The notes: a model not told the origin generated them from the sequence alone. 36,844 bases of DNA from Bacillota bacterium (GCA_003973385.1 QNYK01000097.1:1-36844), one strand, 5' to 3'. Shown: positions 26,543 through 35,176, counted from the first letter of the stretch. Numbers and translations: made by a program.

Positions 26543-27484
26543 CTTCAGGTACTTCTTCGCCCCGATGGGGATCACGAACTCCTCGACCGGCTCGGATGAA
26601 TCGATCTGATAGGAGTAGTTGAAGACGATGTGTTCGACTCCATCGGAAAAAGCCTGCGACTCGGGGATCACTTTTTCATCCTGACTCTTCCTGCCGATGA
26701 GAACCTTCATCACAATCTCATCGGGAAGCATCGTCTCGGGGTCAATCCCCACCTCGATACTGCAACGGGCTCGGGTCCTGTCCACACTGGCCAGGAATCT
26801 GGTGATGCTTCAGAGAGATCCACCGAGCAAGCCGGAATTCTGGATCTGATTGAAGTAATGAACCGCGACCTTCTCACCCGCTTCCACCTTGATCCTGCGG
26901 TAGCTGGGCTGTTTTTTCTCGACGACAGCGGTACCGCCCCCTTCATCTGGCTCCAGGGGTGCATCCATCGGCTCCACATAATCAGGATCATTGATATCCA
27001 TCTTTTCAGGCGGCTCGATCCACTCGACCTTCGCCTTGCTGGAGAGCGCATCGAGGAGTACCTGAGCAGGAAAAGCGATGATGCGCTGGATCCGCTCGCC
27101 TGCTGGATCGCTGAACAGCGGCATCCAGTATTCATCGATGAGAATCGCACCCTTCTGCTGATTGCGATAGATCTTCTGTTGTGGCATGTACATCAGGTCG
27201 CCACGGACTTGCCCCTGATGCTGTTCATAAACCTGGAACATCCAGACCTTGTGATCTGCCTTCTTGGAGAGTCCGCCCTGGACATCACACTGCACCTGGT
27301 AGCCAGACTGCCTGGAAACCGCGTCAAGTTTGCGAACTGCATCTCTGAACACCCTGGAGGCATTCGGCGCCTTGGCGCGTTGCTTCTTCGAATCGGGCTG
27401 ATCGGCGACGACCATGACCCCTACACCCAGCACGAGGAAGATGGTGGCCAGGGTCGTAACTCTGCAAAGTGAAGTCATCCCCAT
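26540..27484 (-). CDS. Putative exported selenoprotein, LolA-like (paralog B, Sec225)
   Basis: This gene has the same layout as its downstream paralog. The frame reads to TGA at 26810-26812 (ending QNSGLLGGSL), then continues in frame for 89 codons to TAA at 26540. Counting back from the shared DRT, the TGA falls on the same aligned codon as in paralog A: U-[CS]-I-[ST]-x-[FY]-L-x-x-x-D-R-T. A hairpin sits in the identical place. I annotate 314 residues with Sec225. The start is taken as ATG 27484 (GGAAAG nearby); GTG 27493 and ATG 27478 are alternatives. A signal peptide (1-27) precedes VRGDLMYMPQQKIYRNQQKG, matching MHMPEQKIFRTLDKG in A. An acidic Pro-rich insert (DPDYVEPMDAPLEPDEGGG) is unique to B. 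There is no Cys next to the Sec; C241 is the nearest. Function unknown. Confidence 0.82.
26777..26795 (-). promoter_or_regulatory. Candidate bacterial SECIS element, paralog B
   Basis: On the coding strand CCUGGCC pairs with GGACAGG apart from one internal G-A mismatch, with a 5-nt loop AGUGU. The stem begins 14 nt after the UGA, the same distance as in paralog A, and the loop again has G second. Two base changes in the stem or loop, with the shape kept, support selection on structure, although the encoded residues (FLASVDRT) also constrain the bases. Confidence 0.6.
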
Positions 27485-27519
27485 ATTGCCCACTTTCCAT
27501 CATCAGAACTTCAGCATTC

Positions 27520-27548
27520 ATCACAACTGATCATGGTAATTGGATCAA
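27520..27548 (-). promoter_or_regulatory. Candidate promoter before the selenoprotein pair
   Basis: Read on the minus strand, TTGATC (27548-27543) and TGTGAT (27525-27520) are 17 nt apart, giving four of six matches to each sigma-70 box. The -10 lies about 35 nt before ATG 27484. The region is the most AT-rich in the neighbourhood. It falls between the TolC-like gene stop and paralog B, so the pair could be transcribed independently. Confidence 0.3.
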
Positions 27549-27568
27549 GGATAATAACTCCAGTGGCG

Positions 27569-28948
27569 CTATCGGCTTCTGCTGAGCATACCCCGCGCTC
27601 CCGGTTGTTCGATCCCGAGCAGATCCACCAGCGATACTCGAGCACGAGCACGATCAGAAACCGAACGCAACAGACCGAGCCTGGCATCGAACAACCTCTC
27701 AAGGATTCTCAACCTCGCCTCTTCGCGATCGGTGACCGGTACACCGGAGAGATTGGCAGCAGCTTCCTCGATGCGGGGGATCACCTGCTGCTCCAGTTCG
27801 TCAATCGTCTGGATACAGGCGAACAACTGGGCACGCGCGACCGCAATCTCATCTTCGATGGAACGGCGAGCGAGAATTTGCCTTGCGCGAGCAGACCCAT
27901 GGCCATCGATGGCTTCACGACGACGCTGATCAGCCGTATTCAAACCAAGCGGGAACTCGACGCCGAGCGTCACTGTCCACGATTCTTCGCGCCCTGCTGA
28001 TCCTGCGATCGGTGCATCACCATCGTAACTGGATCTGGCTCCAACAACGATCTCTGGCCAGTCGCTTCCGCTGGCCTGTTCGAGACGAGAGGATGCCAGC
28101 GCAAGATCCTCTGCAGCGAGAATTTCGCGCGGGTGTAGTCTTCCTACCGGGAGCAGGTCGACATCGAAGAAGCGCCCATCTCCCGCATCGACGGGGCGAG
28201 GCAAGCTGGATAGCGGTAATCTTCCGAGCAGCGAGTTTATCCTGGTCACGGTTCTTCCCAGCTCCTGTTGCGTACCATCGAGACGATCACTCCATCGTGA
28301 CCGTAATGATTCCAGCTGGATGGATGGTGCCGATGATCTGGCTATCGAATCGAGGTCCAGGCTCTCGATGGCTCGATTGGTCAGATCCATCGCACCGTGG
28401 TGAAACCACAACTGCGACCACTCTTCACGCAGCAAGCGGAGCATTTTACTTCTGGACTCACGAAGTCTTGCGCTGGCGATGACTCCTCGAGATCGGAGCT
28501 GCTGAGTTCGAATCTCTCCCTCGAACAAGGTCGCCGGTCGCCAATCGATGGAGATGGATCGATCCCCATCGACCCGCGCATCCGCTCGATGCTGGTCGAT
28601 CGCAGCACTATCGACGATTCTCGCGCCGGGTATCCAGGGTTCATCCCGGTCGGCTGCCACCTCATCCTGCAATTGATTCCTGAGCAGCACGAGTGCGGGA
28701 CTTCTCCGGAGCAGATAACTCTCCAGCTGAATCAGATCGGAGCCATCGTCGATTCTGTCCCTCGTGTGAGGCCCTTGCTGTGAATCACCTTCCGCAGAAA
28801 CCAGCTCGGATGGATCGTCGTCGCCGGAAGAGAAATAGCCCCAGAGACCACATCCTGGCAGCATCAGTAGCGCCATCAGAAATGCGCAGTGACGAGGCCC
28901 GGCCCGTGACAGGATCGGCCCATCTTCGCCCTCGGTGCAGCAATTCAT
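27569..28948 (-). CDS. TolC-family outer-membrane efflux-type lipoprotein
   Basis: The 459-residue protein starts at ATG 28948, with the very strong GGGGAGGGGAG 6 nt upstream. A lipobox MLPGC (residues about 29-33) follows a hydrophobic stretch, so it is a predicted lipoprotein. The body is long amphipathic helices (EDEIAVARAQLFACIQTIDELEQQV; ARLRILERLFDARLGLLRS) alternating with a short strand segment (SWTVTLGVEFPLG). This is the two-fold helix/strand pattern of TolC/OprM outer-membrane factors. No inner-membrane pump or membrane-fusion protein lies beside it, so it may work with one encoded elsewhere. The end LVDLLGIEQPGA is typical of the family. It precedes the selenoprotein pair by 84 nt on the same strand. 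Confidence 0.82.
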   Translation of the reverse strand: MNCCTEGEDGPILSRAGPRHCAFLMALLMLPGCGLWGYFSSGDDDPSELVSAEGDSQQGPHTRDRIDDGSDLIQLESYLLRRSPALVLLRNQLQDEVAADRDEPWIPGARIVDSAAIDQHRADARVDGDRSISIDWRPATLFEGEIRTQQLRSRGVIASARLRESRSKMLRLLREEWSQLWFHHGAMDLTNRAIESLDLDSIARSSAPSIQLESLRSRWSDRLDGTQQELGRTVTRINSLLGRLPLSSLPRPVDAGDGRFFDVDLLPVGRLHPREILAAEDLALASSRLEQASGSDWPEIVVGARSSYDGDAPIAGSAGREESWTVTLGVEFPLGLNTADQRRREAIDGHGSARARQILARRSIEDEIAVARAQLFACIQTIDELEQQVIPRIEEAAANLSGVPVTDREEARLRILERLFDARLGLLRSVSDRARARVSLVDLLGIEQPGARGMLSRSR

Positions 28949-29025
28949 CTGCTACTCCCCTCCCCCCGTTGCCGGGGATTTCCCGCCCGGATCCTACATC
29001 CAGGATCCGAAGAATGCTTGCGTGA

Positions 29026-29060
29026 GCTGAGATCATTTCCCCGATCACCGGGATCTCAGC
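29026..29060. repeat. Inverted repeat in the divergent intergenic region
   Basis: GCTGAGATC (29026-29034) is complementary to GATCTCAGC (29052-29060), with a 17-nt spacer. A second pair, GGATCC...GGATCC, occurs at about 28989-29008. Both lie in the 208-nt space between the divergently read TolC-like gene and trmB. The first could be an operator or a leader hairpin of trmB. No protein binding site is recognised. Confidence 0.3.
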
Positions 29061-29156
29061 GGCCCGGCTGGCTTCCAGGCACGACTCTCTCTGGCAACCG
29101 CTCGCTGCCGCGCTACCCTGCACTGATAGGGACCGAACGGTTCACGGGAGGTACTT

Positions 29157-29825
29157 TTGACTCGCCTGCGAAAATACAAACTGCTCTCCGAGTCCGAAAG
29201 GGATCGCGAGGTGCGAGCCCAGCAGGTCGTCGAAGCAGGCGGTTGGCTTCAGGTTTTCGATGGAATCGGAGATCTATGGCTGGAGGTGGGAACCGGCAAG
29301 GATACTCACCTGCTCGAGCGAGCCAAGCTCTACCCCGACCAGTTCCATGTCGGGATAGAGCATTGCCGAAAGAAGTTCGAGTCGACCCTACGCAAGGCGG
29401 AGATGCTCGGATGCGGCGAGAACCTGAGGCTGCTCCACGCCGATGCCTTCGAGGCCATCGATCCTCTATTTGCCGATTCAAGCATCGACGGGGCATTCAT
29501 CCTGTTTCCCGATCCGTGGCCGAAGACCCGTCATGCGCGACGGAGGTTGTTACAACCTACTTTTCTGGCGCTGCTTGCCCAGAAGTTGCAACCCGGAGCT
29601 ACCCTGGAAATTCGCACCGACGATCCAGGCTATGCGCGGCAAGCCCTCGCTGCACTTGCCGGGGTTGCATCCCTGGAGAGCATGACCGGACAGCTGGAGT
29701 GGCTCGATCATCCGATGGACATCGACCAGCATGTCGAGACCCTGTTCGAAAAGAGATTTCATTCGAAGTGCATGCCGATTCACCACTTCTACCTGCGAAA
29801 AACCAGCGATGTCGCCATCACCTGA
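29157..29825 (+). CDS. trmB: tRNA (guanine-N7-)-methyltransferase
   Basis: The 222-residue cytoplasmic enzyme makes m7G46 in tRNA. The SAM-binding loop reads LWLEVGTGKDTHLL (40-53), the acidic strand end is GIEHCRKKF, and the family hallmark FPDPWPKTRHARRRL lies at 117-131. TDDPGYARQAL is the usual substrate-side motif. The start is TTG 29157, with GGGAGG five nucleotides before it. The last 17 nt overlap the start of uvrC, so the two are probably one transcript. The normal family length is about 210-240 residues, so it is complete. Confidence 0.95.
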   Translation: MTRLRKYKLLSESERDREVRAQQVVEAGGWLQVFDGIGDLWLEVGTGKDTHLLERAKLYPDQFHVGIEHCRKKFESTLRKAEMLGCGENLRLLHADAFEAIDPLFADSSIDGAFILFPDPWPKTRHARRRLLQPTFLALLAQKLQPGATLEIRTDDPGYARQALAALAGVASLESMTGQLEWLDHPMDIDQHVETLFEKRFHSKCMPIHHFYLRKTSDVAIT

Positions 29826-31722
29826 GATCTCCGACACTCTGCGCAAGCAACTCGATTCTCTCCCCACAGAACCTGGGGTTTACATCTTCACCGACACCCG
29901 CACACAGACGGTCTATGTTGGAAAGGCGACAAACTTGCGGTCCCGCGTCCGTTCCTACTTCCAGGCAGGTGCCGACGACGGACGCTTCCTCTTCTCTCGA
30001 ATCGTCAAGCATACCGCGAGCATCGACTTCATCGTCTGCACCAATGAACTGGAAGCGTTGCTACTCGAGAATAATCTGATCAAGAAGCATCGCCCTCGCT
30101 ACAACCTGCGACTTCGTGATGACAAGACATATCTGTCGCTTCGAGTCACCACTGCAGAAGCGTGGCCAAGGGTGCATCCGATCAGGCGCTGGAAGGATGA
30201 TGGGCACCTCTATTTCGGTCCGTATTCCTCGTCGCGGGCGGTCCACCAGTTGATTCGTCTGATCAAGAAATACATCCCGCTCAGGAGTTGCTCCAATGCG
30301 TTTTTCGACAGTCGCCAGCGTCCCTGCATCGAATACGAGATCGGCCGCTGTACGGCACCGTGCGTTGGTCTCGATGACGAGGAATCCTACGCAAAAATGG
30401 TCGAAGAAGTGCTGCTATTGCTCAGAGGAAGAGATAGATCACTGCTCGATCTACTCCAGGAAAAGATGAAGCGCGCCAGTGAAGCCCGCAATTACGAGGA
30501 CGCAGCGCGAGTCAGAGATCAGATCAATGCGGTCGAGAAGATCATGGAGCGACAGCATGTCGAGGAACATTCGCAAGGCGATTGTGATGTGATTGGACTG
30601 CACCGCAGCGGTGGGCTCTGCTCCATCCACCAGCTGCTGGTTCGCGATGGTAGAGTGATCTCATCTGCGACCCACACCTGCAGGGATGCCGGAGAACCAG
30701 ACGCCAACCTGTTACAGGCGTTCATGGGGCAGTACTACCATGGCGACAAGTTCGTGCCGAAAGAGATCCTGGTGCCAGCAGAACCACAGGGGCTCGATGT
30801 CATCTTGACGTGGCTCGCTTCGAAGGCGGGCAGAAGAGTGGTCGTGAAGGTCCCGAAGCGCGGCTCCAAGGTTCGGCTACTCGAGATGGCAAGGCGAAAC
30901 GCCGTGGCCCGCTCTGAATCGGATGGCCACCAGCTGGAATTGCAGCAGAAGATCGCCTCCAGACTCTCAGATGTCATCGAGGCAGATCACCCGATCCGCA
31001 CCATCGAGTGCTACGACATCTCGAATATTCAGGGCACCCTGTCCGTGGCGAGCCGCGTCTTCTTCGAGGATGGGGAGCCCGACACCGACCTGTACAGGCG
31101 TTACCGGATCCGAACAGTACGAGGGAGTGACGACTTCGCCAGCATGGCAGAGGTGCTGGAACGGCGCTTTCGCGACGGACCTGATCGAGATCCACTGCCG
31201 GACCTTGTCGTGGTCGACGGAGGCAAGGGGCAACTCTCCAGCGCGGTGGCGATTCTGAAGAAGCACGCCCCCGGCGTCTCGGTGTGTGGTCTCGCCAAGG
31301 ACAGGTTGCGTTCGGGACGCCGTACCACCGAGAGGGTCTACATCCCCGATCATGGAGATCCAGTCGACCTGGCAGAAGACGACCCCGCATCCCTTCTGCT
31401 CCAGAGAATCAGAGACGAAGCGCACCGGTTCGCAAACTCCTATCACCGAGAACTGCGTCGACGCAGCCAGCTCGTGAGCGGACTCGAGGAAATTCCCGGC
31501 ATCGGCCCGCGCCGACGGCGAGCCTTGATGCAACGCTTCGGATCCTTGAAATCGATCGGGGCTGCGCCGGCGCAGGAGCTTGCAGAAGTCGAAGGGATAT
31601 CCGTGGCACTGGCCGAGTCGCTGCACGCCTTCCTCAACTCTCCGGAGGAACCGGATGTCGAGGAGGAGGCTCTGGAAGCCTCCCTCGGCGAACAGCCACT
31701 TCAGCCACCGGACAACAACTAG
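29809..31722 (+). CDS. uvrC: Excinuclease ABC subunit C
   Basis: The 637-residue protein makes the two cuts beside DNA lesions in nucleotide excision repair. The GIY-YIG nuclease is present as GVYIF (23-27) and VYVGKATNLRSRV (35-47). The CxxxxxxC cluster CIEYEIGRCTAPC precedes the UvrB-binding UVR motif (EARNYEDAARVRDQINAVE). The RNase H-like domain has IECYDISNIQGT and DLVVVDGGKGQLSSA. Tandem helix-hairpin-helix segments (EEIPGIGPRRRRALM, LAEVEGISVALAE) bind DNA. ATG 29809 is the first start that gives the normal N-terminus, within the trmB end. The gene is complete. The stop overlaps the convergent minus-strand gene by 4 nt. Confidence 0.97.
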   Translation: MSPSPEISDTLRKQLDSLPTEPGVYIFTDTRTQTVYVGKATNLRSRVRSYFQAGADDGRFLFSRIVKHTASIDFIVCTNELEALLLENNLIKKHRPRYNLRLRDDKTYLSLRVTTAEAWPRVHPIRRWKDDGHLYFGPYSSSRAVHQLIRLIKKYIPLRSCSNAFFDSRQRPCIEYEIGRCTAPCVGLDDEESYAKMVEEVLLLLRGRDRSLLDLLQEKMKRASEARNYEDAARVRDQINAVEKIMERQHVEEHSQGDCDVIGLHRSGGLCSIHQLLVRDGRVISSATHTCRDAGEPDANLLQAFMGQYYHGDKFVPKEILVPAEPQGLDVILTWLASKAGRRVVVKVPKRGSKVRLLEMARRNAVARSESDGHQLELQQKIASRLSDVIEADHPIRTIECYDISNIQGTLSVASRVFFEDGEPDTDLYRRYRIRTVRGSDDFASMAEVLERRFRDGPDRDPLPDLVVVDGGKGQLSSAVAILKKHAPGVSVCGLAKDRLRSGRRTTERVYIPDHGDPVDLAEDDPASLLLQRIRDEAHRFANSYHRELRRRSQLVSGLEEIPGIGPRRRRALMQRFGSLKSIGAAPAQELAEVEGISVALAESLHAFLNSPEEPDVEEEALEASLGEQPLQPPDNN

Positions 31723-32027
31723 GGCAACAGCAGTGCCTCGGCTTCTTCAAGGGTATCGACGATCGGAACGACCAGTTCGGGAGCCGTCCAGCCTTCAAGG
31801 GTCGATCGGGATCCGACAATCACCATGAACCCGCCACCTTGAGTCACCGAATCCGCCAGCTGGGCGATTCGCCTCAGGAGCGCCGGAGGGTGGCGCTCTG
31901 TTGGCGGTACTATCAGGGTAAGTAGGGTACCCGGGTGCTCGCTTACCTTTCGAGAGAGGGCCCCGAGAGCCTTGACGATCCATCTGGGGGGAGCACCGGG
32001 GATCGGGCGAATTCGCGCGATCACCAT
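31719..32027 (-). CDS. Small protein of unknown function, STAS-like
   Basis: The last 102 residues of a longer minus-strand frame look protein-like. They run MVIARIRPIPGAPPRWIVKAL, a hydrophobic TLLTLIVPP strand, LLRRIAQLADSVTQGGG helix, GFMVIVGSRS strand, and IVDTLEEAEALL helix. That alternation and the ending resemble STAS/SpoIIAA-type anti-sigma regulatory domains. The start is uncertain. ATG 32027 has GGGAG only 2 nt away, while a CTG at 32075 has AAGGAGA at good spacing and would give 118 residues. Sequence further upstream is Arg/Pro-rich and unconvincing. It converges on uvrC with a 4-nt overlap. Confidence is moderate to low. Confidence 0.5.
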   Translation of the reverse strand: MVIARIRPIPGAPPRWIVKALGALSRKVSEHPGTLLTLIVPPTERHPPALLRRIAQLADSVTQGGGFMVIVGSRSTLEGWTAPELVVPIVDTLEEAEALLLP

Positions 32028-32200
32028 CGCTCCCGTGGTGGCCAGTTCCAGGCCACCAGAGGTCTTTCCGGGCAGGGTAGGTCTCCTTCCGCGGGCGAGC
32101 GGACATCGGAGCATCGCCTGTAATCTCGAATCCGTCCCATCGCCGATTTGACGGGATGGCTGCCAGCGTCCTATTCTTGAGTGGAAGGAGATCGGTCCAG

Positions 32201-32821
32201 ATGCGAACTGTCCGATACAGGGACACCTGCGAGATTCTGGTCTCGGAAGGACTGCTGGTCCCCGCTGACATCGAAGCGGCACGCACCCATAGTGCCCAGA
32301 CAGGCGAGAGCATCATCGAATCTCTGTTCATGGAGACACCCCTCACTGAAGTCGATCTGGCCAGGTGTCTGTGCGCACAACATCAGCTGCCGATGATCCC
32401 GCTGTCACGATACGATATCGATGCAGAACTTCTGGAGTTGCTCGATCGGGACTTCACATGGGAACACGGTGCCTTGCCCCTTTCTCGAATAGGTTCTGTC
32501 GTCATCGTCGCCATTCCTGATGTTCCTCCCGCCGCGGCGATCCAGACGCTGCGCGACAAACTGGATGCCGAACCGTTCTTCAGCATCGCATCCTTCGACG
32601 AGATTCAGATGGAACTCTCACGTCGTCTTGAACTCTCCGATGATCAGAAGATCGAGATTGATCGAGTCGTGAGGACGCGCCGTCGAGGCGGAGTGCCTCC
32701 CGAAAGGGCCCATCCCACCTCGAGTGTCTCGAGCACTTCATCGCTGCTGGAAGCACTCGATGACTCCTGGGAAAACATATTCGAGGAGGCGGAGAAAAAC
32801 GTACGGGACGGATCGGCCTGA
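32201..32821 (+). CDS. Stand-alone MshEN (GspE/PilB N-terminal) domain protein
   Basis: The protein is 206 residues from ATG 32201, with GGAAGGAG about 10 nt upstream. It has the type II secretion ATPase N-terminal domain: ILVSEGLLVPADIEAA, ESIIESLFMETPLTEVDLARCL, then PMIPLSRYDIDAELLELL and PLSRIGSVVIVAIPDV. It ends after an acidic Ser-rich tail and has no Walker ATPase half. In this family MshEN can bind c-di-GMP or contact the secretion platform. As a free-standing domain it probably acts as an adaptor or regulator. No type II or type IV pilus gene is next to it. It converges on the cytochrome gene with 21 nt between them. Confidence 0.82.
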   Translation: MRTVRYRDTCEILVSEGLLVPADIEAARTHSAQTGESIIESLFMETPLTEVDLARCLCAQHQLPMIPLSRYDIDAELLELLDRDFTWEHGALPLSRIGSVVIVAIPDVPPAAAIQTLRDKLDAEPFFSIASFDEIQMELSRRLELSDDQKIEIDRVVRTRRRGGVPPERAHPTSSVSSTSSLLEALDDSWENIFEEAEKNVRDGSA

Positions 32822-32842
32822 CTTCGAATCACGAGCCCGGGC

Positions 32843-35176
32843 TCAATTGATCAGGAGATCGAATTCAGCGATCACCGGCGTCTCGATCGCTTCTGTGATC
32901 TGCAGGCGAAAGTCCTGCGCCTCGAACGCCTCGAAGAGAAGACTCTTGTTCGATCCGATGGTGGTTCCACTGGCGACTTCAACCCAGTCGTTACCCTTCA
33001 GAGCTTCAATTGAGAATTTCCTGATGCGGGGAAATGCCCCCTCATCGAGACGCACTCCGACGATCCGATGAGGCTTCTCGAGTGTGAGTTTGATCCAGCC
33101 GCTGCGGTCCTGTTCCGGAACTGCCCAGATGGTCTCCACCGATCCATCATGAACATGCTCATCGGCGATATCTTCCCTGCCAGGCCATGCTCCACTCGAC
33201 TCGACCTTGACCGGTGCTTTGAGTGGTACAGGTGACGGAGCAACGCCGTTATCGACCAGCATCTCCGGGCGCGAATTGGACAGCCGGCTGGCTCCATCGA
33301 AGGTCACCTCTGTCCTCCACAGGTACACCCTGCGCAGCGATGGCATTCGCTCGAGCAACATCAGGCAATCATCTGTGACCTGGGTTCCGAACAAGTTCAG
33401 CACCGTGAGATCTGGCAGACTTGCAAGAACCGCCACATCGTCATCTGTCACCGACGTTTCAGACAGATTGAGAACCCTCAACTTTCCAAACCGCCATAGA
33501 TCACGGATGGATTCGCCGGTCACGGAAGTACCTGCCAGATCGAGTCGGGTCAATACCGGTTCCAGTCCCCTCAGACCCTCCAGCATCTTGTCGTTGGCAT
33601 CCTTGCGAAGCAGTCGAAACACCGCTTCGTGGGAATCGTCGGTGCGAGAGATCGGCGCCACCCTCACCCCTTCTGACCTCAGTTTTGTTACACAGGATGC
33701 GATCGACTCGAGAATCGCCTCATCCTCTATGGTAATCGAGGGCATGTCGGGGAGTTGCCCCGGAGTGCGTGCTCTTGCTGTCGGAGGTCCAACCCCGGCA
33801 TCGGAGGGCTGAATCTCGATGGGTTTCGTCTCTGGCCAACCGGCACCTTCATCGATCCACTTGCTGATCGCAGCGATTTCCTCTTCGGTGAGACGATCCC
33901 CTTCGGGCGGCATCCGATCTTCATCCTCATCGGGTAGAGAGACCCTCAGGATCAGTTCGCTGTCACTGGCATCCCCCGCAATTATCGTCGGAAACTCGCG
34001 TTCGCCGAAGACCACTTCCCGCAGATCGAGGCGCAGATCCCCCTTTTGTTTCTCGGTTCCGTGGCATTCGTAGCAGTGGCTCTCGAGTATTGGCTGAATA
34101 TCGGCGAGATAAACCGCCTCTGAAGCATCGACCTGGTCTGTCTCTGCTTCGACCGGTTCATCGGCTGGATCACCTTCGGGATCATCGGCGGATTCATCGG
34201 CGGATTCATCGGCGGATTCATCGGGTTGCGGGGCTGGTGGCACTGTACTTCCAGCCGCTCCCAGTTCTCCAGCAGCGCCCACCTCGCCTGCGACCCCGAC
34301 GACACCGTTCTGACCATCTTCGGCGAGACCATCTTCAGCGGGCCATGGAGCACCTGCACGCACCCACTCGACGATGCCCCGGCGCTGTTCATCAGTGAGC
34401 GCAGGCTCCTCGAGCGGAGGCATTCGATCCTCGTCGTCCGCTGGCAGCAGCAGCAGTTCCACGAGCAGACTCGAGTCCGGATCTCCGGGGATTATCACAG
34501 GGGTCTCCCTGGTCGGATCCTTGATGTCGTCGGGAAGGTCGAGTCGCAACTTGCCCTTGGTCTTGTCGGGTCCATGGCATTTCACACAGTGGTTGTCGAG
34601 AGTGGCTCGCACCTGCTGATGGTAGAGTCGCAGGCCCAGTTGCTCCTGCGGTACATCGATACTGGCCTGCGCCAGGGAACCACCTGGAGGGCCGTCCTCA
34701 GCCGTGGGGTTGGCAAAGAAGACCTTCTCCAGGCCCTTCTCGATGAACCCTTCCCCCCACTTCAGTTCGCCTCCGATGTGCCCACCCACAGCAAGAACCG
34801 GTACGCACAGGAACAGGGCTGCCCGATAGGTATTGCTCTTGGCGATCCGTCCACGAACCACCGCAACACCAACTCCTGCGGTCAAGAGTGCCAGCACGGT
34901 GGTGCTGACCCCGAGCCAGCGGTGCCAGGCCAGTGCCGAGTCAGGATCCTCCGGGTTTGCCAGCAACCAACCGCTGAGCGAGGCGAGCACGGCAGCCGCT
35001 GCCCCGGGAATCACCAACGGCAGCGAGACAGGCCCGGCTGAGGAGATGCTTCGTCTCTTGATCACCTCGACCAGCTCCACCACTGCAGCCCACATCAGCA
35101 ACCCGATCGGGAAGTGGAGCGTCAGAGGATGAAATCGCCCGATGAGATCGGGGATGGCGGTCGGGTCAAAATTCAC
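32843..35176 (-). CDS. Membrane cytochrome c protein: DUF2231 + two planctomycete cytochrome c domains + LRR + discoidin-like end
   Basis: The 777-residue protein starts at GTG 35176, which has AGGAGG 7 nt upstream; the earlier ATG codons do not. The N-terminus is a four-helix DUF2231-type membrane domain (RFHPLTLHFPIGLLMW). Two haem c sites follow: C-V-K-C-H (about residues 195-200) and C-Y-E-C-H (about 366-371). Each heads a planctomycete-type cytochrome c domain (GKLRLDLPDD, GDLRLDLREV). An acidic linker of D-E-S-A repeats joins them. Then come leucine-rich repeats (LRVLNLSETSVTDDDV, LTVLNLFGTQVTDD) and a discoidin-like beta domain at the end (WIKLTLEKPHRIVGVRLDEG). The haem parts should face the periplasm. 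Role unknown; electron transfer coupled to recognition is a guess. Confidence 0.9.
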   Translation of the reverse strand: MNFDPTAIPDLIGRFHPLTLHFPIGLLMWAAVVELVEVIKRRSISSAGPVSLPLVIPGAAAAVLASLSGWLLANPEDPDSALAWHRWLGVSTTVLALLTAGVGVAVVRGRIAKSNTYRAALFLCVPVLAVGGHIGGELKWGEGFIEKGLEKVFFANPTAEDGPPGGSLAQASIDVPQEQLGLRLYHQQVRATLDNHCVKCHGPDKTKGKLRLDLPDDIKDPTRETPVIIPGDPDSSLLVELLLLPADDEDRMPPLEEPALTDEQRRGIVEWVRAGAPWPAEDGLAEDGQNGVVGVAGEVGAAGELGAAGSTVPPAPQPDESADESADESADDPEGDPADEPVEAETDQVDASEAVYLADIQPILESHCYECHGTEKQKGDLRLDLREVVFGEREFPTIIAGDASDSELILRVSLPDEDEDRMPPEGDRLTEEEIAAISKWIDEGAGWPETKPIEIQPSDAGVGPPTARARTPGQLPDMPSITIEDEAILESIASCVTKLRSEGVRVAPISRTDDSHEAVFRLLRKDANDKMLEGLRGLEPVLTRLDLAGTSVTGESIRDLWRFGKLRVLNLSETSVTDDDVAVLASLPDLTVLNLFGTQVTDDCLMLLERMPSLRRVYLWRTEVTFDGASRLSNSRPEMLVDNGVAPSPVPLKAPVKVESSGAWPGREDIADEHVHDGSVETIWAVPEQDRSGWIKLTLEKPHRIVGVRLDEGAFPRIRKFSIEALKGNDWVEVASGTTIGSNKSLLFEAFEAQDFRLQITEAIETPVIAEFDLLIN
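34179..34226. repeat. Four 12-bp tandem repeats inside the cytochrome gene
   Basis: Units close to GATTCATCGGCG run back to back at 34179-34190, 34191-34202, 34203-34214 and 34215-34226; the first and last vary slightly. On the coding strand they encode the acidic D-E-S-A linker between the two haem domains. The unit is a multiple of 3, so copy number can change without breaking the frame. Confidence 0.8.

Noticed and set aside
26630-27472. 280-codon plus-strand frame opposite paralog B
   Set aside because: It has no signal or domain, while the minus strand encodes a protein with a homolog next door.
25446-27484. Both paralogs as ordinary pseudogenes with nonsense mutations
   Set aside because: Same aligned codon, same stop type, equal tail length, conserved tail sequence and a hairpin at the same offset in both make chance decay improbable.
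31795-32346. 183-codon minus-strand frame overlapping the STAS-like gene in another frame
   Set aside because: Pro/Arg/Ser-rich with no fold-like pattern; the other frame shows a plausible strand-helix order.
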